A stretch of 64,000 nucleotides of DNA from Zunongwangia atlantica 22II14-10F7 (GCF_002094855.1 NZ_ARYN01000016.1:1-64000), one strand, 5' to 3'; counted from the stretch's first letter, positions 34,971-44,969 are shown. Notes: a model not told the origin generated them from the sequence alone. A program made the numbers and translations.

Positions 34971-34999
34971 TTGTTTAAGCCTAGGATTGTTTAAATTTG
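34971..34999 (+). promoter_or_regulatory. Promoter of prfB
   Basis: TTG (34971-34973), 18-bp spacer, TAAATTTG (34992-34999). It fits the Bacteroidota consensus well. Confidence 0.55.
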
Positions 35000-35121
35000 T
35001 CTATTCTAATAAAAACAGTGACAACCGACTAAAATTTTTACTGGATTCTGTTTAAAACAATTAACAAATCCTTCAAATTTTAATTACACAAAAAGAAGTA
35101 TACTGCACTAAATTAAGATAT

Positions 35122-36219
35122 ATGATTACTACCGATCAGGTAAAAGATATAACATCCAGAATTGATAGTTTAAAAGTTCATTTAAATATTGAGCAAAAGC
35201 TGATTGAGATTCAGAATGAAGAGGAAAAAACCTTCGATCCTAACTTTTGGGATAACCCATCTGAAGCTGAAGTTTTTATGAAAACCCTTAAAGGTAAAAA
35301 GAAATGGGTAAATGATTACAAGGCATCTAAAAGCGGATTGGAAGAATTACAGGTATTACTAGAATTCTATAACGAAGGTGAAGCTGAAGAAGAAGACGTT
35401 GTAAAACAATACGAAAAAATATTAAGTATTGTTGAAGAACTGGAGTTTAAAAATATGCTTTCTGAAGAAGGAGATGATTTAAGCGCTGTTTTACAAATTA
35501 CTGCCGGTGCTGGTGGTACAGAAAGCTGCGATTGGGCGCAAATGCTAATGCGTATGTATTTAATGTGGGCAGAAAAGCAAGGCTATAAAATTAAAGAGTT
35601 AAACTACCAGGAAGGTGACGTCGCAGGAATAAAAACGGTCACCTTAGAGATTGAAGGTGATTATGCTTTTGGATGGCTTAAAGGCGAAAATGGGGTACAT
35701 CGATTAGTGCGTATTTCACCATTTGATAGTAATGCCAAAAGACATACTTCTTTTGCTTCAGTTTACGTATATCCATTAGTAGATGATACGATAGAGATAG
35801 AAATTAATCCTGCAGATATCGAAATTACCACTGCAAGGTCTAGTGGTGCCGGTGGACAAAATGTAAATAAGGTAGAAACAAAAGTGCAATTAGTTCACCA
35901 TCCTACCGGGATTCAGATTTCCTGTTCAGAAACACGTTCGCAACATGATAACCGTGAGCGTGCCATGCAAATGCTTAGATCGCAATTGTATGAAATAGAA
36001 CTGGAAAAACAACGTGAACAACGTGAAGACATTGAAGCCAGTAAGAAAAAAATTGAATGGGGATCGCAAATACGAAATTATGTAATGCATCCTTACAAAC
36101 TGGTTAAAGATGTAAGAACTGCTGAAGAAACCGGAAACGTGGATAGCGTAATGGACGGGCATATAGACCAGTTTTTAAAAGCCTATTTAATGATGATGGG
36201 ACAAAAAAATGAAGATTAA
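35122..36219 (+). CDS. prfB: Peptide chain release factor 2
   Basis: 365 residues, equal to E. coli RF2. The GGQ motif that triggers peptide release is at 244-246 ([12 protein letters not shown]), and the RF2-type stop-codon recognition motif SPF is at 199-201 ([11 protein letters not shown]). It ends translation at UAA and UGA. Many prfB genes need a +1 frameshift at an in-frame UGA near codon 25; here the frame is open from the ATG throughout, so that autoregulation is absent. It has a good promoter and a long leader. Confidence 0.96.
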   Translation: MITTDQVKDITSRIDSLKVHLNIEQKLIEIQNEEEKTFDPNFWDNPSEAEVFMKTLKGKKKWVNDYKASKSGLEELQVLLEFYNEGEAEEEDVVKQYEKILSIVEELEFKNMLSEEGDDLSAVLQITAGAGGTESCDWAQMLMRMYLMWAEKQGYKIKELNYQEGDVAGIKTVTLEIEGDYAFGWLKGENGVHRLVRISPFDSNAKRHTSFASVYVYPLVDDTIEIEINPADIEITTARSSGAGGQNVNKVETKVQLVHHPTGIQISCSETRSQHDNRERAMQMLRSQLYEIELEKQREQREDIEASKKKIEWGSQIRNYVMHPYKLVKDVRTAEETGNVDSVMDGHIDQFLKAYLMMMGQKNED

Positions 36220-36410
36220 TATTGTATAAAATTAGATTATATTTTTTCAGATTTTGATAAAACTCAATCTTGAAGTTATCAAAAAATGTTGCTTAAACAG
36301 CTTTTCAAAGCTTTAAAGGATAGCATAAAGTTGACTAATAACAAATATCTGAGATTTAAAATCTGGATTATCGAATAAAATTTGTTTATCTTAAAGAAAA
36401 AGGAGAAAAA

Positions 36411-36752
36411 ATGATTACGATTTATCATAATACTCGATGTACAAAATCGAGACAAGGATTAGAAATTGTAGAAAACTCGGGCAAAGAATTTCAGGTAAGA
36501 CAGTATCTAAAAGAACCTTTATCTGAAGAAGAATTAAAAGCTTTATTAACCAAACTGAACATGACGGCTATTCAGTTAGTTAGAAAAAATGAGAAAATAT
36601 GGAAAGAGAACTTTAAAGATAAAGATCTTAGTGAAAACGAATTGGTACGAATTATGGTAGAAAACCCTAAGTTGATAGAACGACCAATCGTAGAAAATGA
36701 AACTGAAGCTGTTGTAGGAAGACCTCCACAGGATATCAATAAAGTAATCTAA
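36411..36752 (+). CDS. arsC: ArsC-family glutaredoxin-like arsenate reductase
   Basis: 113 residues, the ArsC length. The N-terminal catalytic Cys10 lies in NTRCTKSRQ, followed by YLKEPLSEEEL and the family segment LIERPIVENETEAVVGRPP. Glutaredoxin-linked ArsC reduces arsenate to arsenite; closely related YffB/Spx-like proteins do not, and no arsenite exporter or ArsR is nearby, so activity is uncertain. An AAAGGAG sequence lies about 8 bp before the ATG, unusual in this window where Shine-Dalgarno-like sites are rare. Confidence 0.85.
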   Translation: MITIYHNTRCTKSRQGLEIVENSGKEFQVRQYLKEPLSEEELKALLTKLNMTAIQLVRKNEKIWKENFKDKDLSENELVRIMVENPKLIERPIVENETEAVVGRPPQDINKVI

Positions 36753-36781
36753 AGAGTACTTTCTTACTAAAAACCAAAAAC

Positions 36782-37156
36782 ATGAAACTTACACTAAACC
36801 AAAGAATATCATTAATAAGTCTGGCAGGAATGCTAGTAACAGGATTTGTGGTCTCACAAATTTATATGAATAGGAAAAGTCGTGAAGAAATAAAAGATAT
36901 TGCTGAAGAACTGGCACTTTTATGGAGAGATCGATTATTTCTTGACGACGAGCAAACCAGTAAAATGGAAGATCTTATTATCGAATATACACTTAAGAAA
37001 AACGAGATTATTAATAGCAGCATGAATCCTATTGCACAGGTTAGAAAGCTTAAAGGCATACAAAAGTCTGAGCATCGAAACCTTGCAAAGTTGCTATCTA
37101 AAGATCAATTTGAAAAATATCTTAACATAAATAAAGAAATTCGAAAAAAATCTTAG
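36782..37156 (+). CDS. Membrane-anchored small helical protein, CpxP/Spy-like in character
   Basis: 124 residues. One N-terminal hydrophobic helix (about 8-28, ISLISLAGMLVTGFVVSQIYM) is followed by an all-helical, highly charged domain with the segment DDEQTSKMEDLIIEYTLKKNE and a Leu/Lys-rich C-terminus. The length, topology and LxxxQ-type helix recall periplasmic Spy/CpxP-like or metal-sensor proteins, but I do not recognise a family with confidence. It lies 29 bp after arsC, possibly co-transcribed. Function unknown. Confidence 0.7.
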   Translation: MKLTLNQRISLISLAGMLVTGFVVSQIYMNRKSREEIKDIAEELALLWRDRLFLDDEQTSKMEDLIIEYTLKKNEIINSSMNPIAQVRKLKGIQKSEHRNLAKLLSKDQFEKYLNINKEIRKKS

Positions 37157-37252
37157 CAACTAAGGTTCAATGGGTAAAGCTTCAATTTAACAGGTTTTAC
37201 GGGCTTCTTTAACGCAAGTTTAACCAATAGGCTTTAAACCTTTTCGATTAAG

Positions 37253-37286
37253 GGCGGTCATAGAAGAAAAAGTTTTAATGACCGCC
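37253..37286 (+). promoter_or_regulatory. Hairpin sequestering the start codon of the 37278 gene
   Basis: GGCGGTCAT (37253-37261) and ATGACCGCC (37278-37286) form a perfect, GC-rich 9-bp inverted repeat around a 16-nt loop. The right arm begins with the start codon itself. Confidence 0.6.
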
Positions 37287-39806
37287 AAATTTAATTTTAG
37301 ACAGAGTTTAGCGCTTTTATTTTTTCTAAGCCTAAATATCACTCTATTCGCGCAGAGTGCAGATTATACCGTATCGGGTAAAGTTATTGATAATGATTTA
37401 AAAGTTCCGTTAGAATACGCTACGGTAAGTATTATTGATGCCAACAATCCCAGCAAAGTAACAGGAGGAGTTACCGATATAGATGGTAATTTTGCTATTG
37501 AAGTTGCTGAAGGGACTTACAATATCAAAGTAGAGTTTATCTCCTACGAAAGCAAAAATTTTAATAATAGAAAAGTAAATTCAGATCTTAATCTTGGTAC
37601 TATTGCCTTAGGAGTAAGTTCTGCAAGTCTTGATGAAGTTGTTGTAAGAGCAGAAACCACTCAGGTTGATGTAAGATTAGACAAAAAAGTATATAATATT
37701 GGTAAAGACCTTACCACTGCCGGTGGAACTGTAAGTGATGCATTAAACAATGTACCTTCGGTTTCTGTAGATGTAGAAGGAGGAATTAGTTTAAGAGGTA
37801 ACGAAAATGTTAGAATCTTAATTAATGGCAAACCTTCAGCAATGGCCGGTTTTGGTTCTACAGACGTATTAAGCCAGCTTCCTGCAGATGCTATAGAACG
37901 TGTAGAAGTAATTACCTCTCCTTCTGCAAGATATGATGCTGAAGGTACTGCGGGTATCTTAAACATCATTTTAAGAAAAGACAAAACCTTAGGATTTAAC
38001 GGTTCTCTTACGCTTACTGGTGGTGATCCTGCAAATGCTGGTGCTTCAGCAAATATTAACTACCGTACAGAAAAATTCAACCTTTTTAATACTACAGGTT
38101 ATCGTTATCGCAAAAGCCCAGGTAATGGTTTTAATGATACCGAGTATTTTGAAGACAGAGAAATTCCACTTTTAGAAGATATTTTTTACGATCGCAATAT
38201 CGAAGATCGTGATATGGATCGTGAGAATAAAGGTTTTAATACCAACTTAGGTTTAGAATATTACATAAACGACCAATCATCTATTACAGGGTCTATTTTT
38301 TATAGAAACGGAGACGATGAAGATCTAACAACAAATATTAGTCAGTATTTCCTAGATGGAGCAGAAAGCCTAGGGACTACAAGAAGTGAGTTAGAAACTG
38401 AAGATGACGAAAGTTACCAGTTTGCCGTTAACTACATTAATAAGTTTAATGACGAAGGGCATCAGCTTACTGCAGATTTTCAGTACGATATTAATAAAGA
38501 AACACAGGCAGCTTATATTTCAGAACTTGTAGATTATAACAATACAGGTGTAGACGATATTAGCATTCCTAGAGAAGAAACAAATACTTTAGAAGATAGA
38601 ACTGAATATTTACTACAGGCTGATTATGTTCTTCCTCTTGGTGAAAATTCTCAATTTGAAGCTGGATACCGTGGTAACTTCGAAAATACAGTTACAGATT
38701 ACGAATTACGCCAGGAAAACGATAATGGAGTGCTTGCTATAAACGAAAATCAAACCAATATTTTTGATTATACTGAAAATGTACAGGCGCTATATACTCA
38801 GTATGGCTCTAAATTTGGTGATTTTAGCTTCCTTTTAGGTTTACGTTTAGAAAACACTAATCTTAAAGGAAATATCGATTCTCAACTTACTGAAGAAGAG
38901 TTACGTGAAGAATTTGGTTTTCAAATCAACACAAACTTCGATAATAACTACTTAGGATTATTCCCAACGGTAAACCTTATTTTCGAACTTGGTGAAGAAG
39001 AAAACATTACTTTAGGATACAACCGTAGGATTAACCGCCCACGTGGATGGTTTATCAATCCATTCCCTTCAAGAAACAGTAGAACTAATATCTTTCAGGG
39101 GAACCCTAACCTACAACCTGCGTTCTCTAATGCATTCGATATTGGTTATCTAAAGAGATGGAAAAAATTAACTTTCACTTCTTCTGTGTATTTCCAAAGA
39201 GAAACAGACGCTTTCCAAAGAGTACAGGATAACATTACTATTTCTGGCCCTAACGATACCGAAGTTGATGTTATTAGAACTTTACCTATTAACCTTGGTA
39301 CTAACGATCGTTTAGGTGCTGAACTTGGTTTCTTATACAATCCTGCATCATGGTTAAGATTAAACGGTAGCTTTAACTTCTTCCAGTTTAATATTGAAGG
39401 AGAATTTGAAGGTACAGATTACAGCCAGGAAAACAACAGCTGGTTTGGTAGATTTAGTTCTAAAGTAAGTTTACCACTAGGGGTAGATTGGCAAACAAAT
39501 GCGTTCTACATGGGACCTTCAGACGAGATCCAGGGACAAAGAGACGGGATGCTTTCTATCGACCTTGCACTTAGTAAAGATATCTTTAACGATAACGCAA
39601 CGATCTCGGCTAACGTAAGTGACCTTTTAAACTCTAGAAGAAGACAGGGAACTACAACTACAGATATGTTTACTCAGTATAGCGAATTTCAGTGGAGACA
39701 ACGCCAAATTAATGTTTCTTTAATTTACAGATTCAACCAACAAAAGAATCAGCAAAGAAGAGAAAATAGAAATATGGAAGATAATGATATGGAAGGAGAT
39801 TTTTAA
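37278..39806 (+). CDS. Outer-membrane beta-barrel receptor (TonB-dependent-receptor-like)
   Basis: 842 residues. A signal peptide (1-25, ending LFAQS) is followed by a carboxypeptidase-like regulatory domain (about 30-115, VSGKVIDNDLKVPLEYATV), a plug-like domain (about 125-240, with GNENVRILINGKPSAM and DAIERVEVITSPSARYDAEG) and a long beta-barrel with many aromatic strands, ending before a charged Asn/Arg/Glu tail. The barrel is of the outer-membrane beta-barrel family 3 type common in Bacteroidota. Ligand unknown. No SusD-like partner is adjacent. Its start codon lies in a stable hairpin, so translation may be controlled. Confidence 0.9.
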   Translation: MTAKFNFRQSLALLFFLSLNITLFAQSADYTVSGKVIDNDLKVPLEYATVSIIDANNPSKVTGGVTDIDGNFAIEVAEGTYNIKVEFISYESKNFNNRKVNSDLNLGTIALGVSSASLDEVVVRAETTQVDVRLDKKVYNIGKDLTTAGGTVSDALNNVPSVSVDVEGGISLRGNENVRILINGKPSAMAGFGSTDVLSQLPADAIERVEVITSPSARYDAEGTAGILNIILRKDKTLGFNGSLTLTGGDPANAGASANINYRTEKFNLFNTTGYRYRKSPGNGFNDTEYFEDREIPLLEDIFYDRNIEDRDMDRENKGFNTNLGLEYYINDQSSITGSIFYRNGDDEDLTTNISQYFLDGAESLGTTRSELETEDDESYQFAVNYINKFNDEGHQLTADFQYDINKETQAAYISELVDYNNTGVDDISIPREETNTLEDRTEYLLQADYVLPLGENSQFEAGYRGNFENTVTDYELRQENDNGVLAINENQTNIFDYTENVQALYTQYGSKFGDFSFLLGLRLENTNLKGNIDSQLTEEELREEFGFQINTNFDNNYLGLFPTVNLIFELGEEENITLGYNRRINRPRGWFINPFPSRNSRTNIFQGNPNLQPAFSNAFDIGYLKRWKKLTFTSSVYFQRETDAFQRVQDNITISGPNDTEVDVIRTLPINLGTNDRLGAELGFLYNPASWLRLNGSFNFFQFNIEGEFEGTDYSQENNSWFGRFSSKVSLPLGVDWQTNAFYMGPSDEIQGQRDGMLSIDLALSKDIFNDNATISANVSDLLNSRRRQGTTTTDMFTQYSEFQWRQRQINVSLIYRFNQQKNQQRRENRNMEDNDMEGDF

Positions 39807-39838
39807 TCTCCTTCTTTCCTATTTTTAGATAAAATAGG

Positions 39839-39878
39839 GCATAAAAAAAGGGACTTTTAAAAGTCCCTTTTTTTATGC
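39839..39878. terminator. Bidirectional terminator
   Basis: A perfect 20-bp palindromic arm pair (GCATAAAAAAAGGGACTTTT and complement) that serves the receptor gene and overlaps the stop codon of the convergent 60-residue gene. Confidence 0.85.
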
Positions 39879-40055
39879 TTTTTGTTCTTTGGCAGCTTTT
39901 CTTTTTGCTTTTTTCTCCTTAAGAAGATCCATTATAGAACCACCTAACCAATAAGGAACGATCACCGCTGTAAGGAAGATCATTAACCAAAATCCCATTG
40001 TTAGAATAGTTAAAAACGCCAAAAAACCCAGAAATTGATCGAAATCGAACATCAT
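39873..40055 (-). CDS. Small membrane protein, 59-60 residues
   Basis: Start at ATG 40055 or 40052. Nearly all of residues 5-40 are hydrophobic (two close helices, FLGFLAFLTILTMGFWLMIF and a following segment), then a basic tail (KEKKAKRKAAKEQKA) that should face the cytoplasm. A promoter-like TTG-N21-TATCTTTG lies upstream and a terminator at its end, which supports a real gene. No known family comes to mind. Confidence 0.65.
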   Translation of the reverse strand: MMFDFDQFLGFLAFLTILTMGFWLMIFLTAVIVPYWLGGSIMDLLKEKKAKRKAAKEQKA

Positions 40056-40075
40056 AATTTTTAGTATTTGGATTA

Positions 40076-40107
40076 CAAAGATAAAATTTATAAAGCGCCC
40101 GCCACAA
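40076..40107 (-). promoter_or_regulatory. Probable promoter of the small membrane protein gene
   Basis: TATCTTTG (40083-40076, minus strand) with TTG at 40107-40105 and a 21-bp spacer. Confidence 0.4.
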
Positions 40108-40208
40108 TTAAATTGCTAATTTTTGAACAATCCTATTAACAATAAATATTATCGCTCATTTTCAACCAATTTTAAAGCTTTTTTATACCGTAAAAGTTAG
40201 TGAAACCT

Positions 40209-40216
40209 TAAATTTG
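40209..40216 (+). promoter_or_regulatory. Probable promoter box of fumC
   Basis: TAAATTTG, 22 bp before the fumC ATG. Confidence 0.45.
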
Positions 40217-40238
40217 TGTAACAATCAATATTTAAATT

Positions 40239-41636
40239 ATGGACTTTAGAATAGAGAAAGATACCATGGGGGAAGTTAAAGTTCCTTCAGATAAACTTTG
40301 GGGTGCACAAACCGAGCGCTCACGTAATAATTTTAAAATAGGTCCTGCGGCTAGCATGCCTCTAGAAATTGTTTATGGCTTTGCTTACCTTAAAAAAGCT
40401 GCTGCGTATACCAACTGCGAATTAGGTGTTCTTGCTGAAGAGAAAAGAGACCTTATTGGTAAAGTTTGTGATGAAATTTTAGAAGGAAAACACGACGATC
40501 AATTTCCTTTGGTAATATGGCAAACTGGTAGTGGTACGCAATCTAACATGAACGTTAATGAGGTAATCGCTAATCGCGCTCATCAAATTGCAGGAAAAAC
40601 TATAGGAGAAGGTGATAAAACCCTTCAGCCAAATGACGATGTAAACAAATCACAATCATCTAATGATACCTTCCCTACCGGAATGCATATCGCTGCTTAC
40701 AAGAAAGTGATCGAAGTTACACTTCCGGGAGTAAAACAATTAAGGGATACTTTAAAGAAAAAATCTGAAGATTTTAGAGAAGTAGTAAAAATTGGCCGTA
40801 CTCACTTTATGGACGCTACTCCGCTTACTTTAGGGCAGGAATTTAGTGGTTATGCCACGCAATTAGACTACGGAATTAAAGCACTGGAAAATACATTACC
40901 TCACCTTGGAGAATTAGCTTTAGGTGGAACAGCTGTTGGAACCGGACTGAACACTCCTGAAGGCTACGCCGTAAAAGTTGCTGAAAAGATTGCTGAATTT
41001 ACCGGCTTACCTTTTACCTCTGCTGCCAATAAATTTGAAGCTCTTGCTGCTCACGATGCATTAGTAGAAACTCACTCTGCTTTAAAGCAACTAGCCGTTT
41101 CGTTAAATAAAATTGGTAATGACATTAGAATGATTGCCAGTGGTCCTCGTTCAGGAATCGGAGAAATTAATATTCCAGCTAACGAACCTGGTTCTTCTAT
41201 TATGCCAGGAAAAGTAAATCCTACACAATGCGAAGCCTTAACAATGGTTTGTGCACAGGTAATTGGTAACGATGTTGCTATTAGTGCCGGTGGAATGCAG
41301 GGACAGTTTGAGCTTAACGTTTTTAAACCTGTAATGGCTGCTAATTTGTTACAAAGTGCAGAATTAATTGGTGATGCCTGTGTTTCTTTTGATGTAAATT
41401 GTGCTCAGGGAATCGAGCCAAATCATGCCAGAATTCAGGAGCATTTAAATAATTCATTAATGCTGGTTACTGCTTTAAATACTAAGATTGGATATTATAA
41501 AGCTGCCGAGATTGCAAATACCGCACATAAAAACGGTACTACACTAAAAGAAGAGGCCGTTAATCTTGGTTACCTAACCGCCGAAGAATTCGACGAATGG
41601 GTACAACCAAAAGATATGGTAGGAAGCTTAAAATAA
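40239..41636 (+). CDS. fumC: Class II fumarate hydratase
   Basis: 465 residues, the FumC length. Family landmarks are [18 protein letters not shown] at the N-terminus, [12 protein letters not shown], the substrate-binding [18 protein letters not shown] and the mobile-loop signature [13 protein letters not shown]. It catalyses reversible hydration of fumarate to L-malate in the TCA cycle and needs no iron-sulfur cluster. It is monocistronic, with a promoter box and a terminator. Confidence 0.97.
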   Translation: MDFRIEKDTMGEVKVPSDKLWGAQTERSRNNFKIGPAASMPLEIVYGFAYLKKAAAYTNCELGVLAEEKRDLIGKVCDEILEGKHDDQFPLVIWQTGSGTQSNMNVNEVIANRAHQIAGKTIGEGDKTLQPNDDVNKSQSSNDTFPTGMHIAAYKKVIEVTLPGVKQLRDTLKKKSEDFREVVKIGRTHFMDATPLTLGQEFSGYATQLDYGIKALENTLPHLGELALGGTAVGTGLNTPEGYAVKVAEKIAEFTGLPFTSAANKFEALAAHDALVETHSALKQLAVSLNKIGNDIRMIASGPRSGIGEINIPANEPGSSIMPGKVNPTQCEALTMVCAQVIGNDVAISAGGMQGQFELNVFKPVMAANLLQSAELIGDACVSFDVNCAQGIEPNHARIQEHLNNSLMLVTALNTKIGYYKAAEIANTAHKNGTTLKEEAVNLGYLTAEEFDEWVQPKDMVGSLK

Positions 41637-41673
41637 GTTTTTATAAAAATTAGCTTCAATTTTATACAAAATC

Positions 41674-41707
41674 AAAAGGCTGTCTAATTTAGACAGCCTT
41701 TTTTATA
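41674..41707 (+). terminator. Terminator after fumC
   Basis: AAAGGCTGTCT-AATTT-AGACAGCCTTT stem-loop followed by T; it may also act weakly for the convergent ccsBA gene. Confidence 0.85.
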
Positions 41708-41743
41708 TTCAATTCCTAAGAAATAAGGAAAAAATAAGAATGT

Positions 41744-44700
41744 TTAGATTCGTTCTTCTTTTTTCTCTTTGATCTCTTTCTTAGCTTTTTTCTTGTAGTA
41801 AATACTATATCTCCAATAAGAAACAGCTCCTAATATCGCAACTACAAGCAAGGCGTAATAAACAAATGTTGGAGTAATTACTTTATCACCACTGGCATAA
41901 GAGTGTAAACCTGTTAGGTAGAAATTCACTCCAAAATACGTCATCATAATCGAAGCATACGCCACAACTGCCATAAAGTTAAAAGTCCATCGACCTCTTA
42001 AACCAGGTACCAAACGCATGTGAATTACAAAAGCATAGACCATAATACTAATCAGCGCCCAGGTTTCTTTTGGATCCCAGCCCCAATAACGTCCCCAACT
42101 CTCGTTAGCCCATTGTCCACCCAAAAAGTTACCAATAGTAAGCATCACCAATCCTACGGTAAGTGCCATTTCTGTCACTATGGTAATTTCTCGAATGCTT
42201 AGTTCAATTCGCTTTTTGCTCTTTTCTGTGGTCATTATCATTAAAAGTAGCGAAACTACTCCCAGGATCATTCCTAAGGTAAACGGCCCGTAACTTCCTA
42301 CGATAACCGAAACGTGGATCATTAACCAATAAGAATTTAATACAGGAACAAGATTTGCAATTGCAGGATCCATCCAGTTCCAATGTGCAACCATAAGAAT
42401 CATTGAAGCTACAAAAGCGGTTGAAGCAATCGTTAAATTACTTTTTCTACCAAAAGCCAATCCAAAGAACATGGTTGCCCATCCTACATAGATCATCGAT
42501 TCGTAAGCATCACTCCACGGTGCATGGCCAGAAATGTACCATCTAAATCCTAATCCAGCTGTATGCAGTGCAAAGAGTATAATAATGGCTGCCGTACAAA
42601 CATTAATAACCATTCTAATGGCTTTGCGATCCTTTAATATTTGTGCCACTACAAGCACCAACATTACCAAACCTGCAAGCATGTACATCCAGAAAAGGTT
42701 TCTAAAAATATCGTATTTATTATACAGAATTTCAGCATTTATTTTGTCTTCAGAAGGCAATACATCAGATCCAAATTTTTGCTGATAGTCTTTTATACTT
42801 TGTAGATATTTATTGGCCTGCTCGTAATCATCTGTTTGCCTAGCCAGCTTAAGTGCATTCATGTACAACGGAATGATTTGTTGTGTATACACTGAATCCA
42901 TTCCTTTTAACAAACCAGAATCCTGAGCTTCTTTATGAGAAATCCATTTGTTATTCTCGTCTCCCGGTACAGGAAAAACTCTTAGAATATTCCCATCCAA
43001 AGCCTGCCATAAAAGATTTACACGCTTATCTGCTTCTATAAAATCTTTCTGAAACTGGTTTGGTACCGGTGCTCTATAGGCTTCCTGTAAATAAGGTGAA
43101 AGTTTATAACTTCCCTCATCATCCATAAAATCAAGCAGACTCAAATATTTTTTCTCTTCTGGTACCCCGGCAATGTGACGAATACTATCATTGTATTTTT
43201 TCACATAAATAAGCGGAATATCGTACCAGTAAAATGGACTTTCAGACATTGATAAAAATACCTGATCTGAATTCAAACCTTTATAATCGTCCTTTTTACT
43301 AAGCTTTCTTAATAATTCCGAAGAAAAAGTATTAGCAGGTTTCATTCGTCCACCAGCGTCCTGAATGATCAGTCTTCCAAATTTTGCTGCATGTTCTTTG
43401 CTTACGGCATTTGCAAGAATTACAGAATCCAGTTGCTCTTGCGTGGTTTGGATGTGTGAATGATCATCCTGAGTTTCCTGAGCGAAAGCGCCAAAAGTAG
43501 TACCGAAAATCGCTAAAATTAGCCCTAAAGTTTTTTGCTTAGCTTTTACTTTATCCAGCATTACTTTTACTTTTCCGAATCGAGAACCTTTAGCAAACAT
43601 AATCCACATTAAACCAATATATAATAAGAAATAACCAATGTAAGTGATCCAGGTTCCCCAAAAATCATGGTTTACAGAAAGTACAGTTCCGCTTTCATCT
43701 GGCATAAAACTAGACTGAAAAAAACGATAGCCCTGCAAATCTAAAACGTGGTTCATAAAAATCTCGTAAGGTCTTGGCTCTTTGCCATCTTCGATAATTT
43801 CGATCTTACTTTTAAAAGAAGAATAACTATTCTCGGTTCCGGGATATTTTTCAGCAATAAAATCGTCCAGTTTTAAAGAAAAAGGAAGCTCCATTTCTTT
43901 AGAACCATAATTAAGATAAATATCAATCCCTCCTACCGAGATTTTCTCTGGCTCGTTGGCAATTCCTTTTGCGCCCATTAAGGTCACATTTTCTGATTCG
44001 CCATTACTGCTAATTTTTAAACTCACCGCGTCTGGCTGATTCTTTTCTTTCTGCGGTGTTGCCATAACATCGTAACTTCCTCTTACTACAGGATCTGGGA
44101 TTACAAATTGCATATTCCCCATGGTGTAAAGCGATCTTAGCATTAAAGGTTGAATAGAATCTGCTACTAAATTCCCTTGTTTTTGATCTGCCATTCGCAT
44201 ATAATCGGCCTCAAAAGGAGAATCGATTAAATATTCACCATCTTCTGTAAGTTGAATATTAATGGCACCTTCGGTTTCATTATTTAAAGAGAATAAAACA
44301 TTATGGATGCTACTAACTTCTCCTTCTTTTAAATAGTGCTCGTGACGCGAACCACCACCAGCTTCAACTATTTTTAAATAGTTATCGCCATTAGGGTTTT
44401 CAATCAATTTTTCTTCAGCTCCGTAGATAAAATTAGTAAGCTCAAATTTTACCGGCTGGCCGTTATAATCTGTATTCAGGATATATTCATTATCATACTC
44501 TGGCCCAAAAAGCACAGGCTCTTGCAAAACTCTACGTCTTGGCTCGCCATTTATTTCACCATCCAGAAAAAAGGTAAAATAAGTCTTTTCTGAAAGGAAT
44601 TTATTGGTGGTTTCGCCTTCCTGAATTGGCATTACACCTTCGTAACTAATATATCTTGTAACAAAAGCACCAATTAAAATAAGAATAAAGGAAAGGTGCA

Positions 44701-44944
44701 ATAAAAGTGAAGACCACTTTTCTTTTTTGTGTAGATTGTATCGTTTAATATTTCCTAAAAAGTTAATAAGGAAAAATACCATTATGGCTTCGAACCACCA
44801 GGTATTATAAATCATTAAACGTGCTGTTTCTATACTGTACCAGTTTTCGATAAATGTTCCTAACGCCATTGCGATTGCAAAAACGACGAACAACACTGCC
44901 ATTATACGAGTGGAAAATATGACAGAAGCAATTTTTTTCTGCAT
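41744..44944 (-). CDS. ccsBA: Fused cytochrome c biogenesis protein CcsB-CcsA (ResB-ResC)
   Basis: 1066 residues. The N-terminal part is ResB/CcsB-like: membrane helices near 10-100, a large beta-rich periplasmic region (about 120-430) and a helix near 435. A second helix ending in TFGAFAQ (about 475-490) looks like an internal signal sequence and starts a periplasmic segment of about 230 residues. The CcsA part (about 745-1050) has multiple helices and the haem-handling motif WGRYWGWDPKETW. System II proteins of this kind export haem and attach it to apocytochromes c in the periplasm. Such fusions are usual in Bacteroidota. The gene is transcribed alone. Confidence 0.94.
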   Translation of the reverse strand: MQKKIASVIFSTRIMAVLFVVFAIAMALGTFIENWYSIETARLMIYNTWWFEAIMVFFLINFLGNIKRYNLHKKEKWSSLLLHLSFILILIGAFVTRYISYEGVMPIQEGETTNKFLSEKTYFTFFLDGEINGEPRRRVLQEPVLFGPEYDNEYILNTDYNGQPVKFELTNFIYGAEEKLIENPNGDNYLKIVEAGGGSRHEHYLKEGEVSSIHNVLFSLNNETEGAINIQLTEDGEYLIDSPFEADYMRMADQKQGNLVADSIQPLMLRSLYTMGNMQFVIPDPVVRGSYDVMATPQKEKNQPDAVSLKISSNGESENVTLMGAKGIANEPEKISVGGIDIYLNYGSKEMELPFSLKLDDFIAEKYPGTENSYSSFKSKIEIIEDGKEPRPYEIFMNHVLDLQGYRFFQSSFMPDESGTVLSVNHDFWGTWITYIGYFLLYIGLMWIMFAKGSRFGKVKVMLDKVKAKQKTLGLILAIFGTTFGAFAQETQDDHSHIQTTQEQLDSVILANAVSKEHAAKFGRLIIQDAGGRMKPANTFSSELLRKLSKKDDYKGLNSDQVFLSMSESPFYWYDIPLIYVKKYNDSIRHIAGVPEEKKYLSLLDFMDDEGSYKLSPYLQEAYRAPVPNQFQKDFIEADKRVNLLWQALDGNILRVFPVPGDENNKWISHKEAQDSGLLKGMDSVYTQQIIPLYMNALKLARQTDDYEQANKYLQSIKDYQQKFGSDVLPSEDKINAEILYNKYDIFRNLFWMYMLAGLVMLVLVVAQILKDRKAIRMVINVCTAAIIILFALHTAGLGFRWYISGHAPWSDAYESMIYVGWATMFFGLAFGRKSNLTIASTAFVASMILMVAHWNWMDPAIANLVPVLNSYWLMIHVSVIVGSYGPFTLGMILGVVSLLLMIMTTEKSKKRIELSIREITIVTEMALTVGLVMLTIGNFLGGQWANESWGRYWGWDPKETWALISIMVYAFVIHMRLVPGLRGRWTFNFMAVVAYASIMMTYFGVNFYLTGLHSYASGDKVITPTFVYYALLVVAILGAVSYWRYSIYYKKKAKKEIKEKKEERI

Positions 44945-44969
44945 GAAAAGATAATCTTTGAAATGGCTG

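Larger units (their letters stand above)
34700..35121. other. 422-bp intergenic region between divergent genes
   Basis: Very AT-rich. It holds the metalloprotease promoter box near its left end and the prfB promoter at 34971-34999, leaving a prfB leader of about 115 nt. No RNA gene, repeat copy or convincing reading frame was seen in the middle. Confidence 0.5.

Noticed and set aside
34803-34994. 63-codon frame in the metalloprotease-prfB intergenic region
   Set aside because: Starts with TTG, is AT-driven in composition (Ile, Asn, Phe, Lys), lacks a promoter and contains the prfB promoter's -33 element near its end.
37253-37286. The inverted repeat as a transcription terminator
   Set aside because: There is no T run after the stem and the right arm is the start of a coding region.
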